From Bacteroidota bacterium (GTDB lineage Bacteria; Bacteroidota; Bacteroidia; UBA7662; CANHCV01): a stretch of DNA of 9,660 bases. The position numbers and the translations under genes are program-made. Below the pieces are notes generated by a model. The model was not told where the DNA came from. It did no database searches and saw nothing but the letters and a program-made list of their open reading frames with translations. The stretch is taken from NCBI GenBank assembly GCA_027488715.1, contig JAIYBD010000246.1, positions 1-9,660 of the forward strand, read 5' to 3'. Shown one piece after another: positions 1 through 6,568 of this stretch; position 1 is the first letter of the stretch, and every line of letters begins with the position of its first letter.

Positions 1-360
1 CCATTCACACCTTACGATACGCTAACATCTTCGTTGGTGCATGTATGGGCTGCTACGGGCCAAGGAGTTCTCGACTACAGTCGTTTAAATTCGCTGCGAT
101 CTCAAAACACACTTCAATTGGATTTCCGCATCGATAAAAAATTCAATTTCGAAAAGAACAGTTTGAATTTGTACTTCGATTTACAGAATGCCACCAACTA
201 TCAAGTTGCGGGACAACCCTTCCTCAATGTTGCCACCGACGCCAACGGAAATAAAATCATTGCTAATCCTGGTGGCAATCCACCGAGGTATCAACTAAAA
301 GAGATTCCAAATTCAGCTGGAACCTTACTTCCTTCCATCGGAATCATCTTCGATTTTTAA
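1..360 (+). CDS. TonB-dependent outer-membrane receptor, C-terminal part (5' end outside window)
   Basis: The frame is open from the first base to a TAA at 358-360, so only the last 119 residues are present. What is visible fits the end of an outer-membrane beta-barrel. There is a PFTPYD motif at residues 2-6 of the fragment, as is common in late strands of TonB receptors. Alternating hydrophobic and polar strands follow (LDFRIDKKFNF, LNLYFDLQNATNY), then a loop rich in Gly, Asn and Pro, and a last strand ending in Phe (GIIFDF), the usual signal for barrel assembly. Such receptors import siderophores, vitamin B12, glycans or peptides using energy from TonB-ExbB-ExbD. The plug domain and any carboxypeptidase-like N-terminal domain are outside the window, so the substrate cannot be inferred. 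The gene ends against convergent recO with a 4-base overlap, and no terminator hairpin is visible between them. Confidence 0.82.
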   Translation, partial: PFTPYDTLTSSLVHVWAATGQGVLDYSRLNSLRSQNTLQLDFRIDKKFNFEKNSLNLYFDLQNATNYQVAGQPFLNVATDANGNKIIANPGGNPPRYQLKEIPNSAGTLLPSIGIIFDF

Positions 361-1052
361 AAAGAAAGAAGCAAGGCGGCCGATTTTGGCTCGCTGAATC
401 CAGGTAAATGCAGCCGGTAATAGTCCATGATGGCCTGAAACATCCGGCTGCGTTCATCGGCCGTAATTTTCAAATCTCGTTCGCCCAAAAACCAACGAAT
501 GAGAACGGCCGACAATCCTTCTTGCAAATAATACGGATGCAAGATATCTTTCGAAAAACGACCTTCCCTCAAATCCCAACGAGCACCGGGTTCATAGGTA
601 TCTAAATCGGGAATAAACCCTAAAAACTCGGTCAGTTTCGCTGCCGTTTGTAAAGCAATTTCATCAAAGGGTGCTTCTTCCATTAACTTCCACACATAGT
701 GAAAAAGCGGAGAATCCTGCAGTTCATCCCGAATAGACCTTGATAAAATTTCCGACAGAAACAAACGTGAAACACCGTGTTCTGGATGAAAATCCCAGGC
801 CGATGGAAGGGGGACAAGCTCATTTACTCGGTGAAGAGACCCTGTTTTTTTAAATGAAAAGGTAATTTCCATGCGTGCCAAGGGTTGAAGCATGGCCGTG
901 GTAATTTTCGCTTTTGCTTTTCGCACACTGGGAATCAAAAATGATAATGGCCCATGGGTTTCGGTGAAAAACAAACACACCATGCTCGAATCAGAAAACG
1001 GAGTTGCTCGAATGGAAATGGCTCGCGAGGTAAACACCTTGCAAAGAAACAT
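357..1052 (-). CDS. recO: DNA repair protein RecO
   Basis: This encodes 231 residues, close to the usual 230-250 for the family. RecO anneals single strands and, with RecR, helps load RecA onto SSB-coated DNA in the RecFOR gap-repair pathway in the cytoplasm. The N-terminal part (about residues 7-80) reads as the RecO OB-fold: TSRAISIRATPFSDSS, then FFTETHGPLSFLIPSVRKAKAK, then LQPLARMEI, matching the family order of an IVL-type strand, T-x-x-x-G and Q-P-L. The rest is helical and ends YYRLHLPGFSEPKS, like the family's C-terminal YY-x-x-H-x-x-x-F-x-x-x-KS. There is no CxxC zinc knuckle; the only cysteines are residues 4 and 26. The ATG at 1052 puts the conserved OB strand about eight residues in, which is normal. 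No Shine-Dalgarno sequence is visible. The gene is divergent from the TPR lipoprotein gene. Confidence 0.85.
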   Translation of the reverse strand: MFLCKVFTSRAISIRATPFSDSSMVCLFFTETHGPLSFLIPSVRKAKAKITTAMLQPLARMEITFSFKKTGSLHRVNELVPLPSAWDFHPEHGVSRLFLSEILSRSIRDELQDSPLFHYVWKLMEEAPFDEIALQTAAKLTEFLGFIPDLDTYEPGARWDLREGRFSKDILHPYYLQEGLSAVLIRWFLGERDLKITADERSRMFQAIMDYYRLHLPGFSEPKSAALLLSF

Positions 1053-1075
1053 CGAGAAAAGTGAAGGAAAAGAAA

Positions 1076-1083
1076 TAAATTTG
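1076..1083 (+). promoter_or_regulatory. Possible Bacteroidota -7 box (TAAATTTG) for the TPR lipoprotein gene
   Basis: The 8 bases match TAnnTTTG exactly and lie in the 35-base gap between divergent recO and the TPR gene. The box ends only four bases before the ATG at 1088, so a start site at the normal distance would fall on or beside the start codon and give a leaderless message. No TTG-type -33 element is seen about 19 bases upstream, so this could be a chance match in A+T-rich DNA. Confidence 0.3.
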
Positions 1084-1087
1084 TGGC

Positions 1088-1750
1088 ATGAGAACGCTTT
1101 TTCCCTTTTTACTCGTTTTGTGGCTCATCACGTCCTGCGAATCGAAAAAATCGAGCACCGAAATTTTTGCCATGGAACAACAATGGCAATCCAACCCGAA
1201 CAAAGGCTACGATTCCACCGCTTTGGAAATTCTAAATGGTTACTCCGCCTTAGCAGAGGACGGTGATTCCGATGCAAAAAATAAAAAAGCAGCTTTTGAG
1301 TCGAAATTGAAAAAATTGGTCGAAAATGATTTGGGAAATCTACAGCGCATTGATAGCATGATGGCCTTAAATCAAGAAAATTTCAATCCCATTTTTGCAT
1401 CCAGCCTTGCCGATGGTTGCTTGGAATTTGCCCACAAACACCCGTGCAGCGCTAAATCACCCAATCTACTTCTCAAAGGAGCCGATTTGCAACGGGCGCT
1501 GGAACGGTATGCGGAATCAGAAAAAACCTTGCAATCGTTGATCGATCATTATCCTGATTTCAATAAAGCCGATGTGGCCTACTTTTTCATGGCAAACATG
1601 CAGATGGAACAAGGAAAGAAAGAAGATGCAAAAAAATCTTTTCAAAAGTTGATTACCAAATTCCCTAAAAGCGAGTTTTCTAGGGATGCGCAAATCCTTT
1701 TGAACAACGAATTGCAACTGCCCGAAGTTGGGAAAAATCCAAGCAAATAA
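1088..1750 (+). CDS. TPR-containing lipoprotein of unknown role
   Basis: This encodes 220 residues. The N-terminus is a type II signal peptide: Arg2, a hydrophobic stretch at residues 4-16, then lipobox I14-T15-S16-C17, giving a mature lipoprotein beginning CESKK. The C-terminal half carries two recognisable tetratricopeptide repeats, about residues 124-157 (ending near YPDFNKA) and 161-194 (YFFMANMQMEQGKKEDAKKS, ending near FPKSEF). A third degenerate helix follows. This arrangement resembles BamD/YbgF-type TPR proteins that act as envelope scaffolds, but it is too short for BamD and I do not assign it. The middle region (about 50-120) is helical and charged, with Cys111 and Cys120 close enough to form a disulfide. 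The start is fixed by the signal peptide; the next Met (29) would remove it. The gene is followed by sucD after 51 bases. Confidence 0.75.
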   Translation: MRTLFPFLLVLWLITSCESKKSSTEIFAMEQQWQSNPNKGYDSTALEILNGYSALAEDGDSDAKNKKAAFESKLKKLVENDLGNLQRIDSMMALNQENFNPIFASSLADGCLEFAHKHPCSAKSPNLLLKGADLQRALERYAESEKTLQSLIDHYPDFNKADVAYFFMANMQMEQGKKEDAKKSFQKLITKFPKSEFSRDAQILLNNELQLPEVGKNPSK

Positions 1751-1774
1751 TTTTTCATAACGGCATTTATCCCT

Positions 1775-1782
1775 TAAATTTG
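1775..1782 (+). promoter_or_regulatory. Likely Bacteroidota -7 box (TAAATTTG) of sucD
   Basis: This is an exact match to TAnnTTTG followed by C, the extended form seen at strong Bacteroidota promoters. It lies 19 bases before the sucD ATG, which would leave a leader of roughly 12-15 bases. The region where the -33 TTTG should lie is only T-rich (1751-1755), so that half is weak. Confidence 0.5.
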
Positions 1783-1801
1783 CACCACTAAAAATTACAC
1801 C

Positions 1802-2674
1802 ATGTCAGTATTGGTAGGAAAAAACTCCAAAGTTATCGTTCAAGGATTTACCGGATCAGAAGGTACTTTCCACGCTTCACAAATGATTGAATACGGAACC
1901 AACGTCGTGGGTGGCGTTACACCAGGAAAAGGAGGAAGTACCCACCTCGATCGTCCCGTTTTTAACACCGTTTCCGAAGCCGTTCAAAAAACCGGTGCCG
2001 ATGTATCCATCATCTTCGTTCCACCTGCTTTCGCTGCCGACGCCATCATGGAATCTGCCGATGCAGGAATCAAGGTGATCGTTTGCATTACCGAAGGAAT
2101 TCCAACCAAAGACATGATTTATGCCAAAGAATACCTTCAAGGCAAAGACGTTCGCTTGATCGGACCCAACTGCCCCGGAGTCATGACTCCAGGCGGTGCT
2201 AAAGTTGGCATCATGCCCGGATTTATTTTTACTCCAGGTCGCATTGGTGTTGTTTCCAAGTCAGGAACCCTAACCTACGAAGCCGTAGATCAATTAACCA
2301 AGTTGGGCTTCGGACAATCAACTGCGATTGGTATTGGTGGAGATCCCATCATTGGAACATCCACGAAAGAAGCGGTTGAATTGTTGATGAACGATCCCGA
2401 CACCGATGGTATTGTGATGATTGGCGAAATCGGTGGTGGCATGGAAGCTGAAGCAGCTCATTGGATCAAAGAAAACGGAACCAAACCCGTTGTTGGATTC
2501 ATCGCTGGTCAAACAGCACCTCCCGGACGTCGCATGGGTCACGCAGGAGCCATCGTTGGCGGAAGCGACGATACGGCAGAAGCTAAAATGCGCATCATGG
2601 CCGAATGTGGTATTCACGTAGTTTCATCTCCAGCTGAAATCGGCAAAAAAATGGCCGAAGTTTTAGGAAAATAA
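1802..2674 (+). CDS. sucD: Succinate-CoA ligase (ADP/GDP-forming), alpha subunit
   Basis: SucD, with the beta subunit SucC, interconverts succinyl-CoA + NDP + phosphate and succinate + CoA + NTP in the TCA cycle in the cytoplasm. The protein has 290 residues, the normal family length. The N-terminal Rossmann-type CoA-binding domain shows GFTGSEGTFHA, then GGVTPGKGG, and a GPNCPGV turn at residues 121-127. The ligase domain shows SKSGTLTYE and GIGGDPIIGT. The catalytic histidine that is phosphorylated during turnover is His247 in GRRMGHAGAIVGG, at the expected position. No key residue is missing. sucC is not adjacent, a separation that is common in Bacteroidota. The gene has its own promoter-like box and ends at a strong terminator, so it probably forms a short transcription unit. 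Codon use fits a well-expressed gene. Confidence 0.97.
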   Translation: MSVLVGKNSKVIVQGFTGSEGTFHASQMIEYGTNVVGGVTPGKGGSTHLDRPVFNTVSEAVQKTGADVSIIFVPPAFAADAIMESADAGIKVIVCITEGIPTKDMIYAKEYLQGKDVRLIGPNCPGVMTPGGAKVGIMPGFIFTPGRIGVVSKSGTLTYEAVDQLTKLGFGQSTAIGIGGDPIIGTSTKEAVELLMNDPDTDGIVMIGEIGGGMEAEAAHWIKENGTKPVVGFIAGQTAPPGRRMGHAGAIVGGSDDTAEAKMRIMAECGIHVVSSPAEIGKKMAEVLGK

Positions 2675-2694
2675 TTCAAATTCAAAAACCTTAT

Positions 2695-2722
2695 ACGGCT
2701 TGATTTATCAAGCCGTTTTTTT
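2695..2722 (+). terminator. Intrinsic terminator after sucD
   Basis: A perfect 9-bp stem (ACGGCTTGA at 2695-2703 with TCAAGCCGT at 2708-2716) closes a TTTA loop and runs into seven T residues at 2716-2722. It lies 20 bases after the sucD stop and 11 bases before the yebC start, so yebC has almost no room for a separate promoter downstream of it. Confidence 0.9.
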
Positions 2723-2733
2723 ATCAAAAAAAT

Positions 2734-3441
2734 ATGGGAAGAGCGTTCGAATTCCGAAAAGAAAGAAAGTTTAAGCGCTGGGCGCAAATGGCCAAAGTCT
2801 TTACCAAAATCGGTCGAGAAATCTCCATGGCGGTAAAAGAAAGTGGCACCAACCCAGAGACCAACTCCAAGTTAAGAATTGCCATTCAAAATGCCAAGGC
2901 CGCCAACATGCCGAAAGACAATGTTGAACGTGCCATTCAAAAAGCGAGCGGGAAAGATGCAGAATCTTTCAAAGAAGTCGTTTACGAAGGATATGGACCT
3001 GGGAAAGTTGCGATCATCATCGAATGCGCGACCGACAACACCACCCGAACGGTAGCCAACGTTCGTTCCTACCTCAACAAACACGGAGGCGAATTCGCCA
3101 GCCAAGGAGCCTTTGATTTTATCTTCGACCGAAAAGCCGTATTTAAAATCTCAGCAGAAGGTCAGAATATGGAAGAATTGGAGTTTGAGTTGATCGATTT
3201 CGGATTGGAAGACATTGGATTAGAAGATGAAAATTTGGTGATTTACACCGCGTTCACCGATTTTGGAAGCATGCAAAAAGCCCTCGAAGAACGCGGTATC
3301 GAAATCGTTTCTGCCGAATTTGAACGCTTACCGAATGTGATCAAAGAAGTGAGCGACGAAGTGGCTGCCCAAATGAATAAATTGATCGATAAAATTGAAG
3401 AAGACGACGATGTAACGTCGGTATTCCACAACATGGGCTAA
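2734..3441 (+). CDS. yebC: YebC/PmpR (TACO1) family protein
   Basis: This encodes 235 residues, the usual family length of about 235-250. It starts MGRAFEFRK, the form I associate with Bacteroidota YebC, in place of MAGHSKW. Family landmarks follow in order: AKVFTKIGREI (20-30), PETNSKLRIAIQNAKAANMPK (41-61, including the NAKAANMPKDN core), YEGYGPGKVA (84-93), TDNTTRT (100-106), GGEFASQGAFDFIF (118-131), and an acidic C-terminal domain. YebC was long annotated as a DNA-binding regulator. Mitochondrial TACO1 and later bacterial work connect the family to translation, in particular relief of ribosome stalling at proline-rich stretches; which role applies here cannot be read from the sequence. 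The gene lies between two intrinsic terminators, so it is probably transcribed alone or by readthrough from sucD. Confidence 0.93.
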   Translation: MGRAFEFRKERKFKRWAQMAKVFTKIGREISMAVKESGTNPETNSKLRIAIQNAKAANMPKDNVERAIQKASGKDAESFKEVVYEGYGPGKVAIIIECATDNTTRTVANVRSYLNKHGGEFASQGAFDFIFDRKAVFKISAEGQNMEELEFELIDFGLEDIGLEDENLVIYTAFTDFGSMQKALEERGIEIVSAEFERLPNVIKEVSDEVAAQMNKLIDKIEEDDDVTSVFHNMG

Positions 3442-3484
3442 GTTAATTTTCCGATATTCAACGATAAAAATAAATCAATCATCA

Positions 3485-3515
3485 AAAAAATGCCGAACTT
3501 TGTTCGGCATTTTTT
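3485..3515 (+). terminator. Intrinsic terminator after yebC, abutting the ppk1 start codon
   Basis: A perfect 14-bp inverted repeat (arms 3485-3498 and 3502-3515, core ATGCCGAAC/GTTCGGCAT) encloses a TTT loop. It has an A-tract on the left and a six-T tract on the right, so it could work on both strands. The last T at 3515 is followed directly by the ppk1 ATG at 3516. The start of the right arm and the loop contain GAACTTTG, a 7-of-8 match to TAnnTTTG. Confidence 0.88.
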
Positions 3516-5567
3516 ATGGCACAACAACACAAAACAAGGAAAAACAATCGGGATATCACGTGGTTATCGTTCAATAATCGCGTACTACAGGAAGCCAACG
3601 ACCCCACCGTTCCATTGGTTGAGCGACTTCGATTTTTAGGAATTTTTTCCAGCAATCGGGATGAATTTTTTAAAGTTCGCGTCGCTTCCCTCCACCGCTT
3701 GGTTCACGATGAAGAACTGAATACGGATTTCGATATGGATCCGGAGGAAGTTTTAAAGCGAATTCAGAAATTAACCATCGGCCAACAGGAGGATTACACC
3801 CAAACGTACCAAACCTTGATGGAAGCCATGAAGGTTGAGAACATTCACATTTTGAATGAAAACCAATTGCTTCCTTATCAAATGGATTTTGTTCGGGAGT
3901 TTTTCAGCAATCAACTTCGTCCTTTTTTGGTGCCTTTGATGCTCAGCAACAAGCGCGAATTTCCCACATTGAACGATAAGGCGCCTTACTTGGCCGTGTT
4001 ATTGGAAGATTCCAAAAAGAAATCCAAATATGCCTTAATCGAAATTCCAACCTCCATCAATCGATTGGTTATCCTCCCATCCGAGGAAAAAGAGAAAACC
4101 TATTTGATGTACATCGACGACATCATTCGTTTGTATTTGAGGGAGATTTTCGTCATTTTTGAATTCAATTCACTAACGGCTTATTCGTTCAAAATTACTC
4201 GTGATGCCGAGTTGGATATTGAAGATGATATTTCAACAGGGATTATTGAGAAGATTTCCAAGGGATTGGAACGTCGGAAATTAGGCGATCCCATTCGCAT
4301 CGTTTACGACCGAGAAATTCCAAAAATCTTGTTGAATCATTTGTTGCGAAGGATTGGGATTGCCAAAGCGGAACACATCATTCCATCGGGTCGATACCAC
4401 AACATGCGGGACTTTACCAAATTTCCTGATTTGGGTAGAAAAGAGCTGGTTTATCCGAAACTTGTTCCTCAAACGCACCCCGATTTAGAAGGAAAACGAT
4501 CCATTTTACAGGTATTAACTCAAAAAGATGTCCTTCTATCCTACCCTTATCAGCGATTCGACCATTTGATCGATTTGTTGCGGGAGGCGGCCATCGACCC
4601 GAAAGTGAATTTCATTTACATCAATTTGTACCGCGTTGCTTCGAACTCTAAAGTGGTTAATGCCCTGGAAAACGCGGTAAGAAATGGGAAAAAGGTCGTG
4701 GTCATCGTGGAACTTCGAGCTCGATTCGACGAGGAAAACAACATTTTTTGGGCCAACCATTTGCAAGAAGCCGGAGTAAAAGTCATCTTCGGTGTTCCCG
4801 GATTAAAGGTGCATTCCAAACTCATCCTCATTGGCAAAAAAGAACAAGGAAAAGATACCTTATTCGCTCACGTTGGAACCGGAAATTTCAACGAGAATAC
4901 GGCCAAGGTGTACACCGATTACAGTTTACTCACTTCCGATGTTCGAATAACCAAAGAGGTTGAAAAGGTTTTTAAATTCCTTCAAAACAATTACGAACGC
5001 GCTATCTTTAAAAACTTATGGGTGTCGCCCTTCAATTCTCGAAGAAAAATCATCGATTTAATCGACAAGGAAATTACCTCGGCCAAAGAAGGAAAAGAGG
5101 CTTGGATGATCATCAAGGTGAACAATTTGGTGGATGACGGCATCATTCGGAAATTGTACCAAGCGAGTACAGCAGGGGTAAAAATTCAGTGCATCATTCG
5201 CGGAACCTGTGGCTTGGTTCCCGGCGTTAAGGGCATGAGCGACAATATTTCCGTCATTAGCATCATCGATCGTTTCTTGGAGCATGCCCGCGTTTTCATC
5301 ACCGCCAACCAAGGAAGTCCCTTGTTCTTCTTAGGTTCGGCCGATTGGATGTTGCGCAACCTCGATTTTCGGGTTGAAGTGACCACGCCGGTCTTTCAAG
5401 AATCGTTGAAAGAAGAAATTTGGCAAATGATTCAATGGCAACTGAACGACAATCAGAAAGCCCGAATTATCCATAGGAATCACGAAAATGATTACCAAGT
5501 TAACGACCTCCCTCCAATGAGATCTCAGGAAAAAATTTACGAATGGTTCCAATCCTTCGGCTCCTAA
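3516..5567 (+). CDS. ppk1: Polyphosphate kinase 1
   Basis: PPK1 reversibly transfers the gamma phosphate of ATP to growing polyphosphate. The protein has 683 residues (E. coli 688) and all four domains: N (about 1-106), head (107-315), C1 (316-500) and C2 (500-680). The ATP-contacting N-terminal motif is SSNRDEFF at 45-52 (Asn47). The phosphorylated histidine is His433 in KVHSKL, the second conserved histidine is His452 in HVGTGNFNENTAKVYTDY, and the Mg/phosphate-contacting arginines are Arg373 (LYRVASNSKV) and Arg403 (LRARFDEENN). All lie at a constant offset of two from the E. coli residues, so the enzyme looks complete and active. The ATG at 3516 puts ITWLSFNNRVL in its normal place, and no good alternative start exists before it. 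That leaves no leader after the upstream hairpin. The 3' end overlaps the next lipoprotein gene by 25 bases, suggesting one transcript. Confidence 0.97.
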   Translation: MAQQHKTRKNNRDITWLSFNNRVLQEANDPTVPLVERLRFLGIFSSNRDEFFKVRVASLHRLVHDEELNTDFDMDPEEVLKRIQKLTIGQQEDYTQTYQTLMEAMKVENIHILNENQLLPYQMDFVREFFSNQLRPFLVPLMLSNKREFPTLNDKAPYLAVLLEDSKKKSKYALIEIPTSINRLVILPSEEKEKTYLMYIDDIIRLYLREIFVIFEFNSLTAYSFKITRDAELDIEDDISTGIIEKISKGLERRKLGDPIRIVYDREIPKILLNHLLRRIGIAKAEHIIPSGRYHNMRDFTKFPDLGRKELVYPKLVPQTHPDLEGKRSILQVLTQKDVLLSYPYQRFDHLIDLLREAAIDPKVNFIYINLYRVASNSKVVNALENAVRNGKKVVVIVELRARFDEENNIFWANHLQEAGVKVIFGVPGLKVHSKLILIGKKEQGKDTLFAHVGTGNFNENTAKVYTDYSLLTSDVRITKEVEKVFKFLQNNYERAIFKNLWVSPFNSRRKIIDLIDKEITSAKEGKEAWMIIKVNNLVDDGIIRKLYQASTAGVKIQCIIRGTCGLVPGVKGMSDNISVISIIDRFLEHARVFITANQGSPLFFLGSADWMLRNLDFRVEVTTPVFQESLKEEIWQMIQWQLNDNQKARIIHRNHENDYQVNDLPPMRSQEKIYEWFQSFGS

Positions 5568-6526
5568 TTCCACTTCTTTTTCTCTATTCTTGTGAGCAGA
5601 AAAACATAGGCGTCATTCATTGGTCGACTCATTTTCATCATCTTTCGAAGGAAAAAAAATATGCCGACTCTTTAGGAGAAAAAACACCATGGATGGTTCG
5701 CTATTTCGATGTGGTGTGGGAAAATGGAGAAGCAACGCCCACGGCTGTGGCGCATCTGCCTAAAAATCTCTCCATTCATTCTTCGGCCATTTACATCCAA
5801 CGTCAGGTAGTGGAAAACACTTCAAAGGCGGAGTTACCTACGCTATCAAAAAAAATCATTTCCATGATTCAACAAATGGAAACGATCAGTCATTCAAATT
5901 CAAAAGAACTCCTCGTTGATTTTGACTGGGGAAAAAAAACGAAATCCAAGTATTTTGAACTCATTTCGATTTTAAAAAAATCATTTCCAACCAAGGTCGT
6001 TTCAACCACCATTCGTCTTTCTCAATTCGCAAATCCCAAGGTGTATGGAGTGCCTCCTTCTTCGAAAGGATTATTGATGATGTATCAAACGGGAAGTTTG
6101 AATCAACCTGATCGACCGCTTTTGTGGGAGAAATCGGAAGTTCAAACGTATTTAAAAGAAAAGAGTTATCCACTTTCATTGGATGTTGCTATTCCTACTT
6201 TTTCTTGGAGTCGAATCCAACGAAAGATGCCAATGAAAAACAAAACACGGGGTTCCTTAATTTTTCCTAGCTATTCTAATGACTTAGAGAACGATAAGGA
6301 TTTTAAACAGATTCAACCCAATCAATTTATTTGTACGAAAGCCCATTTTTTCCATGGATTTTTTCTTCTGCCTGGCGATCGGGTAATTCCCGAAAAAGTT
6401 GCTGAAAATGACCTCAAATGGGCTATTGAAGAAGCGAATTCCATCTCTCGAAATGCGGGAACGGTGTATTTGTATTTGATTGAAGAAGCTTCCAACGGAG
6501 CCTATCCTGCCAAATGGTTTCGGTAG
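5543..6526 (+). CDS. Conserved-looking lipoprotein of unknown function, overlapping ppk1
   Basis: This encodes 327 residues. The start at 5543 gives a short type II signal peptide (Arg6, hydrophobic 7-15, lipobox L14-Y15-S16-C17), so the product is probably anchored to an envelope membrane. The body looks like alternating strands and helices of a TIM-barrel type: GVIHWSTHF (23-31), LLVDFDWG (123-130) followed by a KYFELISILKK helix, STTIRLSQF (154-162), PPSSKGLLMMYQTG (171-184), and YPLSLDVAIPTFSW (209-222). The spacing of DFDW, TIRL, LLMMY and LDVAIP reminds me of DUF3142-like and glycosidase-like barrels, but this is recall, not a search. The Asp/Trp pairs could form a sugar site, though no catalytic pair can be named. 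It begins inside the end of ppk1, implying cotranscription and translational coupling. No terminator follows. Confidence 0.72.
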   Translation: MVPILRLLIPLLFLYSCEQKNIGVIHWSTHFHHLSKEKKYADSLGEKTPWMVRYFDVVWENGEATPTAVAHLPKNLSIHSSAIYIQRQVVENTSKAELPTLSKKIISMIQQMETISHSNSKELLVDFDWGKKTKSKYFELISILKKSFPTKVVSTTIRLSQFANPKVYGVPPSSKGLLMMYQTGSLNQPDRPLLWEKSEVQTYLKEKSYPLSLDVAIPTFSWSRIQRKMPMKNKTRGSLIFPSYSNDLENDKDFKQIQPNQFICTKAHFFHGFFLLPGDRVIPEKVAENDLKWAIEEANSISRNAGTVYLYLIEEASNGAYPAKWFR

Positions 6527-6568
6527 TATTGAGTTCATTTCTTATTTTTACCATCAAACCTAACCATC

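Noticed and set aside
351..365. A possible shared terminator between the TonB receptor gene and recO.
   Set aside because: The genes overlap by four bases and no inverted repeat is visible around the junction; only an A/T-rich stretch is seen.
357..1052. Absence of the RecO zinc-finger cysteines as a sign of a broken gene.
   Set aside because: Several functional RecO proteins, including the E. coli one, lack this motif, and length and other motifs are normal.
892..1266. A 124-codon + strand frame crossing the start of recO and the TPR gene.
   Set aside because: It is antisense to conserved recO sequence and out of frame with the TPR lipoprotein, whose signal peptide and repeats are clear.
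3485..3515. The 14-bp perfect inverted repeat as a terminal repeat of a mobile element.
   Set aside because: It has a 3-base loop, flanking A and T tracts and a position right after a stop codon, which is terminator architecture. No transposase or paired copy is present.
1802..5567. sucD, yebC and ppk1 as one functional operon.
   Set aside because: Two strong intrinsic terminators separate the three genes, and their functions are unrelated. The order is more likely simple adjacency.
5640..5950. Runs of eight A residues in the ppk1-linked lipoprotein gene as phase-variation tracts.
   Set aside because: The runs encode Lys codons and are short. Similar A-runs occur elsewhere in the window, and nothing points to slippage control.
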